DNA from: JAVVFH01 sp032250585
GTDB taxonomy: Bacteria > Pseudomonadota > Gammaproteobacteria > Xanthomonadales > SZUA-36
Length of the DNA stretch: 20,007 nt
NCBI GenBank assembly: GCA_032250585.1
Contig: JAVVFH010000037.1
Location: 1 to 20,007 of the forward strand
Direction: 5' to 3'
A model generated the notes under the pieces. That model did no database searches. It saw nothing but the letters and a program-made list of their open reading frames with translations, and had not been told where the DNA came from. Shown piece by piece: positions 13,985-20,007 of this stretch. Each line of letters starts with the position of its first letter. The first letter of the stretch is position 1. A program made the position numbers and the translations under genes.

Positions 13985-15073
13985 ATGACGAAGCTCTCCG
14001 AAAACCATGTGCGTGATCTGCTCGCCCGAATTGAGGATCCACACGCACAATCCGACCTGGTGAGCCTTGGCTGGGTCCGCGGAATAGGCATTGACGGGAA
14101 CCGCGTGTCGGTGGATCTGCGAGCAGGTTACCCGCTGGAGAGCATCCGCGACGAAATGGCGGCGCGCATCGCTGCTGAGCTGGAAGCCGACGAGTCCATC
14201 GAAAAGGCGACAGTCAATATTGGATGGAAGGTATTTGCCCACCAGGTTCAGGGCGATCTCAAACCTTTCGAGCAGATCAAGAACGTTATTGCCGTCGGTT
14301 CCGGAAAAGGCGGTGTGGGCAAGTCGGCGACCGCGGTCAATCTGGCTTTGGCCCTGCGTGCCGACGGCGCACGGGTCGGGGTGCTTGATGCGGATATTTA
14401 TGGGCCAAGCATGCCGCGCATGCTTGGCGTGTCGGGCCGCCCCCGAACCGATGGCAATCGCATTATCCCGCAGCGGGCGCATGGTCTGCAGGTCATGTCG
14501 ATCGGTTTCATGATCGAGGAAGAGACGCCGATGATCTGGCGCGGTCCGATGGTGACCTCGGCCTTGCAGCAATTGTTGACGGAAACCAATTGGGAAGGCC
14601 TGGATTACCTGGTCGTCGATCTGCCGCCCGGCACCGGCGACATCCAGCTTACGCTTGCACAAAAAGTGCCGGTCAGCGGCTGCGTTATCGTAACGACACC
14701 GCAGGATATCGCTCTCCTGGACGCACGCAAAGCAGTGCAAATGTTCCGTAAAGTGGAAATGACGGTGCTCGGGGTCGTGGAAAACATGAGTACCCACATT
14801 TGCAGCCAGTGCGGACACGAAGAGCCCATCTTCGGATCCGGGGGTGGAGTCCGCATGGCCGCGCAATATGATATTCCGCTGCTGGGGCAATTGCCCCTGG
14901 CGTTGCGCATCCGTGAAGACCTCGATCTTGGCATGCCGACCGTGGTGGCCGCTCCTGATTCCAGCCTCGCGGAGCGTTATCGCGAAGTGGCGCGCAATAC
15001 CGTCGCGCGCCTGTCCGCGCAACCGCGCAGCCTGGAAATGAACCTGCCGCAAATCAACATCCTGAACACGTGA
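13985..15073 (+). CDS. apbC: Mrp/ApbC family Fe-S cluster carrier ATPase
   Basis: Mrp/ApbC (also called mrp) is a cytoplasmic P-loop ATPase that binds and delivers [4Fe-4S] clusters to apo-proteins. The product is 362 residues from the ATG at 13985; an in-frame TTG at 13952 is possible but less likely. An N-terminal MIP18/DUF59 domain spans about 5-85. The deviant Walker A is at 106-113 within VGSGKGGVGKS, Walker B-like DADIYGPSMPRMLG at 135-148, and VDLPPGTGD at 211-219. The cluster-binding pair Cys273-x-x-Cys276 lies in HICSQCG. It is divergent from metG and followed 40 bp later by dcd. Carriers of this type fit a region rich in Fe-S proteins (Rnf, Nth, Rieske), but that link is only suggestive. 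Confidence 0.95.
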   Translation: MTKLSENHVRDLLARIEDPHAQSDLVSLGWVRGIGIDGNRVSVDLRAGYPLESIRDEMAARIAAELEADESIEKATVNIGWKVFAHQVQGDLKPFEQIKNVIAVGSGKGGVGKSATAVNLALALRADGARVGVLDADIYGPSMPRMLGVSGRPRTDGNRIIPQRAHGLQVMSIGFMIEEETPMIWRGPMVTSALQQLLTETNWEGLDYLVVDLPPGTGDIQLTLAQKVPVSGCVIVTTPQDIALLDARKAVQMFRKVEMTVLGVVENMSTHICSQCGHEEPIFGSGGGVRMAAQYDIPLLGQLPLALRIREDLDLGMPTVVAAPDSSLAERYREVARNTVARLSAQPRSLEMNLPQINILNT

Positions 15074-15113
15074 TGAGGGTGGGGGACGTGTCAAGTCAGC
15101 CGGCAGCAGTTCT

Positions 15114-15683
15114 TTGAGCATTAAATCCGACCGCTGGATCAGGCAGATGGCCGGGTCCGAAGGCATGATAGCGCCGTTCGAAGCGGGACAGGTGCGACAC
15201 GGCCCGGACGGGCAGCGCTGCGTTTCCTATGGAACGTCCAGTTACGGCTACGATGTCCGCTGCGCACGGGATTTCAAAATCTTTACCAACATCAATTCCG
15301 CGATCGTCGATCCGAAGCATTTCGACGAAAACAGTTTCGTCGATTTTTCCGGCGACGTGTGCATCATACCGCCCAACTCTTTCGCGCTGGCGCATACCGT
15401 TGAGTACTTTCGTATCCCCCGCAACGTCTTGACCATTTGCCTCGGCAAGTCGACTTATGCGCGCTGTGGCATCATCGTGAACGTGACACCGCTGGAACCG
15501 GAGTGGGAGGGGCATGTCACGTTGGAGTTTTCGAATACGACGCCGCTGCCGGCACGTATTTATGCGAACGAAGGTGTCGCACAGTTCCTGTTCTTCGAGT
15601 CGGACGAGGTCTGTGAGATGTCTTACGCGGATCGCGCCGGTAAATACCAGGGCCAGCGTGGCGTGACTTTGCCCAAGGCCTGA
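15114..15683 (+). CDS. dcd: dCTP deaminase
   Basis: Dcd deaminates dCTP to dUTP, feeding thymidylate synthesis; it is a cytoplasmic homotrimer. The product is 189 residues and lines up with the family from its first residue (MSIKSDRWIRQMA). That match decides an unusual TTG start at 15114, because no ATG or GTG in frame gives the conserved beginning. Catalytic-region residues are visible: Ser113 in LGKSTYARCG and Glu138 in HVTLEFSNTTPLPARIY, the latter matching the Escherichia coli catalytic Glu138. A C-terminal lid with GKYQGQRGVTLPKA closes the active site in known structures. It lies 40 bp after mrp and converges with the DegS-like gene, whose stop is 7 bp away. Confidence 0.95.
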   Translation: MSIKSDRWIRQMAGSEGMIAPFEAGQVRHGPDGQRCVSYGTSSYGYDVRCARDFKIFTNINSAIVDPKHFDENSFVDFSGDVCIIPPNSFALAHTVEYFRIPRNVLTICLGKSTYARCGIIVNVTPLEPEWEGHVTLEFSNTTPLPARIYANEGVAQFLFFESDEVCEMSYADRAGKYQGQRGVTLPKA

Positions 15684-15690
15684 CCGGGCC

Positions 15691-16806
15691 CTATTCCAGC
15701 GGCGGTTGCTGGATGAGGGTGGCATAGGTCTCGAAGGTCTCCGCGCCCCGGGCTACGAGCAATTCGACCTGGCTGCCCGGTTCGCGCTGCGAAATCTGGA
15801 AAAAAAACTGGCTCGCATCGGTCACCGTCTCACCGTCCAGCGCGAGGATTACATCCCCCTGGCGAATTCCCGCCGACCAGGCCGGTCCGCCGCGCGCTAC
15901 CTCAAGTACGCTGATGCCGCGGCGCTTGGTGCTTCCATCCGCCATGCGCGTGGGGCGCAAATCGCTGAAACTGGCGCCCAGCCAGCCCCTGCGCACGGAT
16001 CCATACTCAATGATCTGGTTCATGACGTTGTGCGCCAATCCGATGGGAATCGCGAAACCGATGTTTTCGGCACCCGCGATGATTCCCAGGTTGCGCGTAC
16101 TGATGCCCACGAGGTCCCCCTTGGCGTTGATCAGAGCCCCGCCGCTGTTGCCGGCATTGATGGCTGCGTCGGTCTGGATGAAATCTTCGTAGAGTTGCGA
16201 GCGAAGTTCGTTTCTTCCGGTTGCACTGACGATGCCCATTGTTACCGTATGGCTCAAGCCGAGAGCGTTGCCGATGGCCAGCACGACATCGCCGACTCGC
16301 ACCTCGTGTCCCTCGAGGATCGGCGCCACCGGTAGGTCGGTGAGCTCCACTTTCAATACCGCGAGATCGGTTTCCGGGTCCGAGCCGACCACGCGTGCCG
16401 GCACGACGCGACCGTCCCAGAGGGCGACCCGTATGTTCTGCACCTGCGCGATCACGTGGTGATTGGTAACAATGTAACCGTCGTCACTGAGCAATACGCC
16501 CGAGCCCATGTCCTGTCGCATCCGGTAGAGATAGCGCGGCCCGAGCCGTCGCTGGATATTCGGATCCGCCGATTGCGGCATCAGTGAGCGTGTGTAAATG
16601 CTGACGACGGCCGGTGCGGCGCGGTTCACAGCCTCTGCATAGGAATCAGGTGCGGTGGCAACAGCGGCTTGCGGCTGCTCTGGCTGGGCCTCGCTGGTGA
16701 TGCGCACGGCCAGAGAAGGCCACAAATAGACGATGACAAAGGCGAGTGCCAGCCCCACGGTGATGGTGCGCAGCAAAAAAACCAGAATTTCGTTTGCTTT
16801 GGACAT
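15691..16806 (-). CDS. degS: DegS/AlgW-type membrane-anchored serine endoprotease
   Basis: This is a trypsin-like HtrA-family protease with a single PDZ domain. In relatives (DegS, AlgW) it senses unfolded outer-membrane proteins and makes the first cut in the anti-sigma factor RseA/MucA, releasing the envelope-stress sigma factor. The product is 371 residues. An N-terminal membrane anchor spans about 9-30, without a cleavable signal. The protease domain has His117 (TNHHVI), Asp147 (ETDLAVL) and Ser221 (GNSGGAL), a complete triad. One PDZ domain follows (about 270-365, with GISVLEVARGGPAWSAGIRQGDVILALDG). One PDZ plus an anchor favours DegS/AlgW over DegP/MucD. Its neighbours (petABC, sspA) match the AlgW context I recall in Pseudomonas. 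No RseA/MucA gene is in the window. Confidence 0.92.
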   Translation of the reverse strand: MSKANEILVFLLRTITVGLALAFVIVYLWPSLAVRITSEAQPEQPQAAVATAPDSYAEAVNRAAPAVVSIYTRSLMPQSADPNIQRRLGPRYLYRMRQDMGSGVLLSDDGYIVTNHHVIAQVQNIRVALWDGRVVPARVVGSDPETDLAVLKVELTDLPVAPILEGHEVRVGDVVLAIGNALGLSHTVTMGIVSATGRNELRSQLYEDFIQTDAAINAGNSGGALINAKGDLVGISTRNLGIIAGAENIGFAIPIGLAHNVMNQIIEYGSVRRGWLGASFSDLRPTRMADGSTKRRGISVLEVARGGPAWSAGIRQGDVILALDGETVTDASQFFFQISQREPGSQVELLVARGAETFETYATLIQQPPLE

Positions 16807-16885
16807 GGATTAAGTCGATGTTCCTTATTTGCGTCCGCTGAAAGGGCCGGGACGCAGCGGATCGCCCATTCTATCGGCAAATACA

Positions 16886-16915
16886 TTGTTTCACACCGCG
16901 CGTTTCGGATAAAAT
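16886..16915 (+). promoter_or_regulatory. candidate promoter for the petABC operon
   Basis: TTGTTT at 16886-16891 is followed by an 18-base spacer and TAAAAT at 16910-16915. The -10 matches at 5 of 6 and the -35 at 4 of 6. Transcription would start near 16922, giving a leader of about 125 bases before petA that includes the 27-codon frame at 16975. On the opposite strand a TAGAAT box (complement of 16868-16873) is a candidate -10 for the protease gene, so the two promoters would be back to back in the 241-bp gap. Confidence 0.45.
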
Positions 16916-16974
16916 GGGCGTTTGCTGACAGCTGGGGCCGGGGAATAAAGGCTTACTGCAACAGGAGGCCAAAA

Positions 16975-17058
16975 ATGACACCGCCCTGGCTTATGATTAC
17001 TCGGAATAAACAGACCCTGCAGGGTTCTCATCCAGCTGGAGAAACTAATGCCTACTGA
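16975..17058 (+). CDS. candidate 27-residue leader peptide upstream of petA
   Basis: A short frame starts with ATG at 16975, ends with TGA at 17056-17058, and overlaps the petA start by 11 bp in another frame. AGGAGG (16963-16968) sits 6 bases before its ATG, a better ribosome binding site than petA's own GGAG (17037-17040). The peptide (MTPPWLMITRNKQ...) resembles no family I know and has no obvious signal peptide or regulatory run of one amino acid. It may be a leader whose translation opens the petA start by termination-reinitiation, or a chance frame. The strong ribosome binding site is the main evidence. Two perfect palindromes lie inside it (17014-17025 and 17031-17040). Confidence 0.4.
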   Translation: MTPPWLMITRNKQTLQGSHPAGETNAY

Positions 17059-17644
17059 TGGCGTGAACAAGGGCAGGCGCCGACTATTGGTCGCCACGAC
17101 CTCGGTCGTCGGTGCGGTCGGAGTCGGATTTGCCGCCGTACCATTCATTGAGTCATGGAAACCGAGCGCCCGCGCCCGCGCCGTCGGCGCTCCGGTCCAG
17201 GTGACTCTGGATGAACTCGAACCGGGCCAGTTGCTGAAAGTGCAGTGGCGCGGCCAGACCATCGGCGTGCTGCGACGCACCGAAGACACGATTAAACTGC
17301 TCTCCGCAGTGGTCGATGACCTTCGGGATCCGGAATCGCTGGAGTCCGAGCAGCCACCCTTCGCCCAGACCGAGGGTCGGGCATTAAATGACGAATATCT
17401 CGTGGTCAACATGCACTGTACGCACCTGGGCTGTGTTCCCCAGTTGCTGCCCCAGGTTGGGCCGCAGCCATTCGAGGAGAACTGGAAGGGTGGGTTTTAC
17501 TGCCCCTGCCACAAATCGAAATTCGACATGGCCGGCCGAGTTTACAAGGGTGTGCCGGCACCGACCAACCTGAAAATCCCGCCCTACAGTTTTCTTGACC
17601 CCCGCACGCTGGTCATCGGCGTGAACCCTGAAGGAGTTGCATGA
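17048..17644 (+). CDS. petA: ubiquinol-cytochrome c reductase Rieske iron-sulfur subunit
   Basis: The Rieske protein carries the [2Fe-2S] cluster that takes the first electron from ubiquinol in the bc1 complex and passes it to cytochrome c1. The product is 198 residues. The N-terminus has GRRRLLVATT (9-18), a twin-arginine-type signal anchor, then one transmembrane segment to about 34. The ligands are in CTHLGC (Cys124, His126) and CPCH (Cys152, His155), with Cys129 and Cys154 as the expected disulfide. The usual CPCHGS reads CPCHKS here. The ATG at 17048 has GGAG 7 bases upstream. Its stop overlaps the petB start (ATGA). The N-terminus is overlapped by a candidate leader frame. Confidence 0.96.
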   Translation: MPTDGVNKGRRRLLVATTSVVGAVGVGFAAVPFIESWKPSARARAVGAPVQVTLDELEPGQLLKVQWRGQTIGVLRRTEDTIKLLSAVVDDLRDPESLESEQPPFAQTEGRALNDEYLVVNMHCTHLGCVPQLLPQVGPQPFEENWKGGFYCPCHKSKFDMAGRVYKGVPAPTNLKIPPYSFLDPRTLVIGVNPEGVA

Positions 17645-18888
17645 TGGCCAAGCCCGCCAGCAGTTTTTCGAAGCGCGCCGGTTCAGTCATGAGTTGGATC
17701 GACAAGCGTTTGCCGGTCACTGCGTTCTGGAACGCGACGATGACAGGCTATCAGGCACCAAAGAATTTCAATTTCTGGTATTACATGGGTTCTCTGGCCT
17801 TGCTGGTGCTGGTCATCCAGATCCTGTCAGGGATTTTTCTGACCATGCACTACAAGCCTTCCGCGACCGAGGCCTTTGCGTCGGTCGAATACATCATGCG
17901 CGACGTCGAGTGGGGCTGGCTGATTCGCTACATGCACTCAACCGGCGCATCGTTCTTCTTTATTGTCGTGTATCTTCACATGTTTCGCAGCCTGCTTTAT
18001 GGCTCGCATCGCGAGCCACGTGAGTTGGTATGGATTTTCGGTATGCTGATTTACCTGGTCCTGATGGCTGAAGCCTTCATGGGCTACGTGCTTCCGTGGG
18101 GCCAGATGTCCTACTGGGGCGCTCAGGTGATCATCAACCTGTTTGGTGCGATCCCGACAATCGGGGAACCGCTGACCGAGTGGATTCGCGGCGACTATTT
18201 CATTTCTGACGCCACGCTGAACCGTTTCTTTGCGCTGCACGTGATCGCAATTCCTCTGGCGCTGTTGGGGCTCATTTTGCTGCATCTTGTTGCGCTTCGC
18301 GAAAACGGCTCCAATAATCCGGACGGTATCGAAATCAAGGAAAACAAAGACGAGCACGGTATTCCGAAAGACGGCGTGCCGTTCCACCCCTATTACACCG
18401 TCAAGGATATTTTTGGCGTTGCGATGTTGCTGCTGGTATTTGCTTTCGTGCTGTTTTTCTGGCCCGAGGCGGGCGGCCTGTTCCTGGAGCATGACAACTT
18501 CGTACCGGCCAGTCCGCTGGTCACGCCGGAGCACATCAAGCCCGTCTGGTATTTCACGCCGTACTACGCGATCCTCAAGGCGGTCCCTGACAAGCTGATG
18601 GGCGTGCTGTTGATGGGCGCGTCGGTGATGATCCTTTTCTTCCTGCCATGGCTGGATCGCTCGCCCGTGAAATCAATCCGCTACAAGGGCCTCTGGTACA
18701 AAATCCTGCTTACCCTGTTTGTGATTTCTTTCATACGATTGGGCATGCTCGGAATGGCCGAAGGCACGCCGGCGCAGACCGTGGAGATGCGGATCTGGAC
18801 CTTCGTTTATTTCTCATTTTTTGTCTTGCTGTTTTTCATGAGTCCGCGTGGCAAGACCAAACCCGTTCCAGAGAGGTTGACGCACTGA
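17641..18888 (+). CDS. petB: ubiquinol-cytochrome c reductase cytochrome b subunit
   Basis: Cytochrome b is the eight-helix core of the bc1 complex and holds hemes bL and bH and the quinol (Qo) and quinone (Qi) sites. The product is 415 residues. Heme-ligand His are at 99 and 113 (RYMHSTGASFFFIVVYLH) and at 200 and 215 (ALHVIAIPLALLGLILLH). The second pair is 15 residues apart, as in b6f and, from memory, many gammaproteobacteria, not 14 as in mitochondria. The Qo motif PEWY reads PVWY (18541-18552). The ATG at 17641 is followed at once by a second ATG. It overlaps the petA stop, and its own stop shares one base with the petC start. Confidence 0.97.
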   Translation: MMAKPASSFSKRAGSVMSWIDKRLPVTAFWNATMTGYQAPKNFNFWYYMGSLALLVLVIQILSGIFLTMHYKPSATEAFASVEYIMRDVEWGWLIRYMHSTGASFFFIVVYLHMFRSLLYGSHREPRELVWIFGMLIYLVLMAEAFMGYVLPWGQMSYWGAQVIINLFGAIPTIGEPLTEWIRGDYFISDATLNRFFALHVIAIPLALLGLILLHLVALRENGSNNPDGIEIKENKDEHGIPKDGVPFHPYYTVKDIFGVAMLLLVFAFVLFFWPEAGGLFLEHDNFVPASPLVTPEHIKPVWYFTPYYAILKAVPDKLMGVLLMGASVMILFFLPWLDRSPVKSIRYKGLWYKILLTLFVISFIRLGMLGMAEGTPAQTVEMRIWTFVYFSFFVLLFFMSPRGKTKPVPERLTH

Positions 18889-19619
18889 TGAACAAGAGTC
18901 TTGTGGCCGCTGTTTTCGGTTTGGTCGGCTTGCTCGCAGGGGTCGAGCCGGCTCTGGCTGCGGGCGGCGGCGACCTGGAGCACGCCAGAATCAATGTCCG
19001 CGACACGGCCGCCATTCAGCGGGGTGCCAAGCTATTCGTGAACTATTGCCTGCCCTGCCACAGCGCCAATTACATGCGCTACAACCGGCTGTCCGAGGAT
19101 CTTGGTCTGGACCAAAACATGGTGCTGCAAAACTTCGTTTTCACGGATGCCCAGATCGGCGATCGGATGACCGTGTCGATGCGGCCGAAAGACGCGCAGG
19201 CATGGCTCGGAAAAGCGCCCCCGGACCTGTCTGTAACGGCTCGTTCGCGGGGCGCCGACTGGCTGTATACCTACATGAAGACGTTTTATCGTGACGGTAC
19301 CGGCTCCTGGAACAACGTGGTGTTGCCGAACGCGTCGATGCCGCATGTTCTGTGGGACCTGCAGGGAATCCAGGAGCCAGTGTATGTCGCTCATGGCGAG
19401 GAGCAGGTTCTGGATCATCTCAAACTCGTCGAACCCGGTCTGCAGACACCGGGAGAATATGAAACGACCGTCCGGGATCTGGTAACGTTCATGGTGTACC
19501 TGTCGGAGCCGTCGCAGGTCAAGCGGAAAAATATTGGCGTTTGGGTGCTGCTGTTTCTTGTCGTCTTCGCCATGGTCGCCTATCTGTTGAAAGCGGAATA
19601 CTGGCGAGACGTGCACTGA
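18888..19619 (+). CDS. petC: ubiquinol-cytochrome c reductase cytochrome c1 subunit
   Basis: Cytochrome c1 accepts the electron from the Rieske protein and passes it to soluble cytochrome c in the periplasm. The product is 243 residues from the ATG at 18888 (TGATG junction with petB). Upstream in-frame sequence back to 18648 lies inside petB and is discarded. A Sec signal peptide ends near PALAA (21-25). The heme site is CLPCH (54-58). Met151 in NASMPHVLW is the likely distal ligand. A C-terminal anchor spans about 216-234, followed by a short tail. Mature folding needs the Ccm cytochrome maturation system, not present in the window. Confidence 0.97.
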   Translation: MNKSLVAAVFGLVGLLAGVEPALAAGGGDLEHARINVRDTAAIQRGAKLFVNYCLPCHSANYMRYNRLSEDLGLDQNMVLQNFVFTDAQIGDRMTVSMRPKDAQAWLGKAPPDLSVTARSRGADWLYTYMKTFYRDGTGSWNNVVLPNASMPHVLWDLQGIQEPVYVAHGEEQVLDHLKLVEPGLQTPGEYETTVRDLVTFMVYLSEPSQVKRKNIGVWVLLFLVVFAMVAYLLKAEYWRDVH

Positions 19620-19681
19620 CGGCATCCGTGATTCCGGTTGTTGCCGCCTGGCGGCGAAAACGATTCATTTAGGAGAAAACT

Positions 19682-20007
19682 GTGGCTGTATCCGTACGAG
19701 GTCGTTCAACCATGGCGTTGTATTCGTCCGAAACGTCGCTGGATTGCCACCGGGTGCGTTTCGTACTCGCTGAAAAAGGAATTAACGTCGACATTGTCAA
19801 CATCTCGGCCGACAAATCAGCCGCTGAGGATCTGGCGGAACTGAGCCCTTACAATGAAGCCCCGACGCTGGTTGACCGGGATCTGGTCCTCTACGATGCC
19901 GGCGTCATCAACGATTATCTCGATGAGCGATACCCGCATCCGCCGTTAATGCCCGTGGATCCGGTTTCGCGCGCCCAGCTGAGGCTGGTTCACTACCGCA
20001 TACTCAG
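19682..20007 (+). CDS. sspA: stringent starvation protein A, N-terminal part (runs off the window)
   Basis: SspA is a glutathione-S-transferase-fold protein that binds RNA polymerase and affects stationary-phase and acid-stress expression and, in pathogens, virulence. The first 108 codons are visible. A GTG start at 19682 has AGGAG 6 bases upstream. The N-terminal thioredoxin-like domain is recognisable in LYSSETSLDCHRVRFVLAEKG, PYNEAPTLVDRDLVLYDAGVI and DYLDERYPHPPLMPVDP, close to the Escherichia coli protein. The alpha-helical domain begins at the edge. It follows petC by 62 bp. SspB would be expected next, outside the window. Confidence 0.93.
   Translation, partial: MAVSVRGRSTMALYSSETSLDCHRVRFVLAEKGINVDIVNISADKSAAEDLAELSPYNEAPTLVDRDLVLYDAGVINDYLDERYPHPPLMPVDPVSRAQLRLVHYRIL

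Noticed and set aside
15676..15700. Bidirectional terminator between dcd and the DegS-like gene
   Set aside because: The gap is 7 bp and only a weak GGCC/GGCC repeat is seen, with no T-tracts on either side.
19643..19655. Terminator between petC and sspA (GCCGC/GCGGC hairpin)
   Set aside because: The 5-bp stem with a 3-base loop is followed by GAAAACG, not a T-tract.

Overview
The window is a gene-dense, GC-rich chromosomal segment of a bacterium that is most likely a gammaproteobacterium outside the Enterobacterales. The evidence is the complete rsxABCDGE-nth cluster, the metG/mrp/dcd neighbourhood, and a bc1 operon (petABC) followed by sspA with a DegS/AlgW-type protease divergent from it. 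From memory, these arrangements resemble those in Pseudomonas and purple-sulfur-bacterium relatives. The genus cannot be fixed from the sequence. I see no tRNA, rRNA, insertion sequence, phage gene or CRISPR array.

Layout. 179-1966 (minus): rnt (RNase T), then argD. 2000-2983 (plus): a TraB/GumN-family protein. 3001-5672 (minus): a four-gene operon, hvfA-hvfB-hvfC-hvfX. 5950-11736 (minus): the Rnf/Rsx electron-transfer complex, rsxA-B-C-D-G-E, followed by nth, all overlapping or nearly so. 11760-13778 (minus): metG, just upstream of rsxA. 13985-15683 (plus): mrp/apbC and dcd. 15691-16806 (minus): a DegS/AlgW-like periplasmic protease. 17048-19619 (plus): petA, petB and petC, the cytochrome bc1 complex. 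19682 to the right edge (plus): the start of sspA.

The most interesting system is the hvf (bufferin/gig-type) operon at 3001-5672. It encodes a secreted cysteine-rich precursor peptide, a DUF692 multinuclear iron oxidase (MNIO), its DUF2063 partner and a DoxX-like membrane protein. By homology it should make a post-translationally modified, metal-binding (probably copper) periplasmic peptide. The precursor here has six Cys in a near-symmetric array (spacing 5-10-10-10-5). Four are in the usual EGKCG motif and two central ones are in an EGSCG variant, encoded by a 30-bp DNA tandem repeat. Upstream lie a candidate promoter and a thrice-repeated CGTGAT element that could be an operator.

The second less expected feature is a 27-codon frame with a near-perfect ribosome binding site that overlaps the start of petA by 11 bp. 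It is a candidate leader peptide for the bc1 operon. The rest is conserved housekeeping: respiration (bc1, Rnf), Fe-S assembly (Mrp), DNA repair (Nth), nucleotide metabolism (Dcd), translation (MetG), RNA maturation (RNase T), arginine synthesis (ArgD) and envelope proteolysis.
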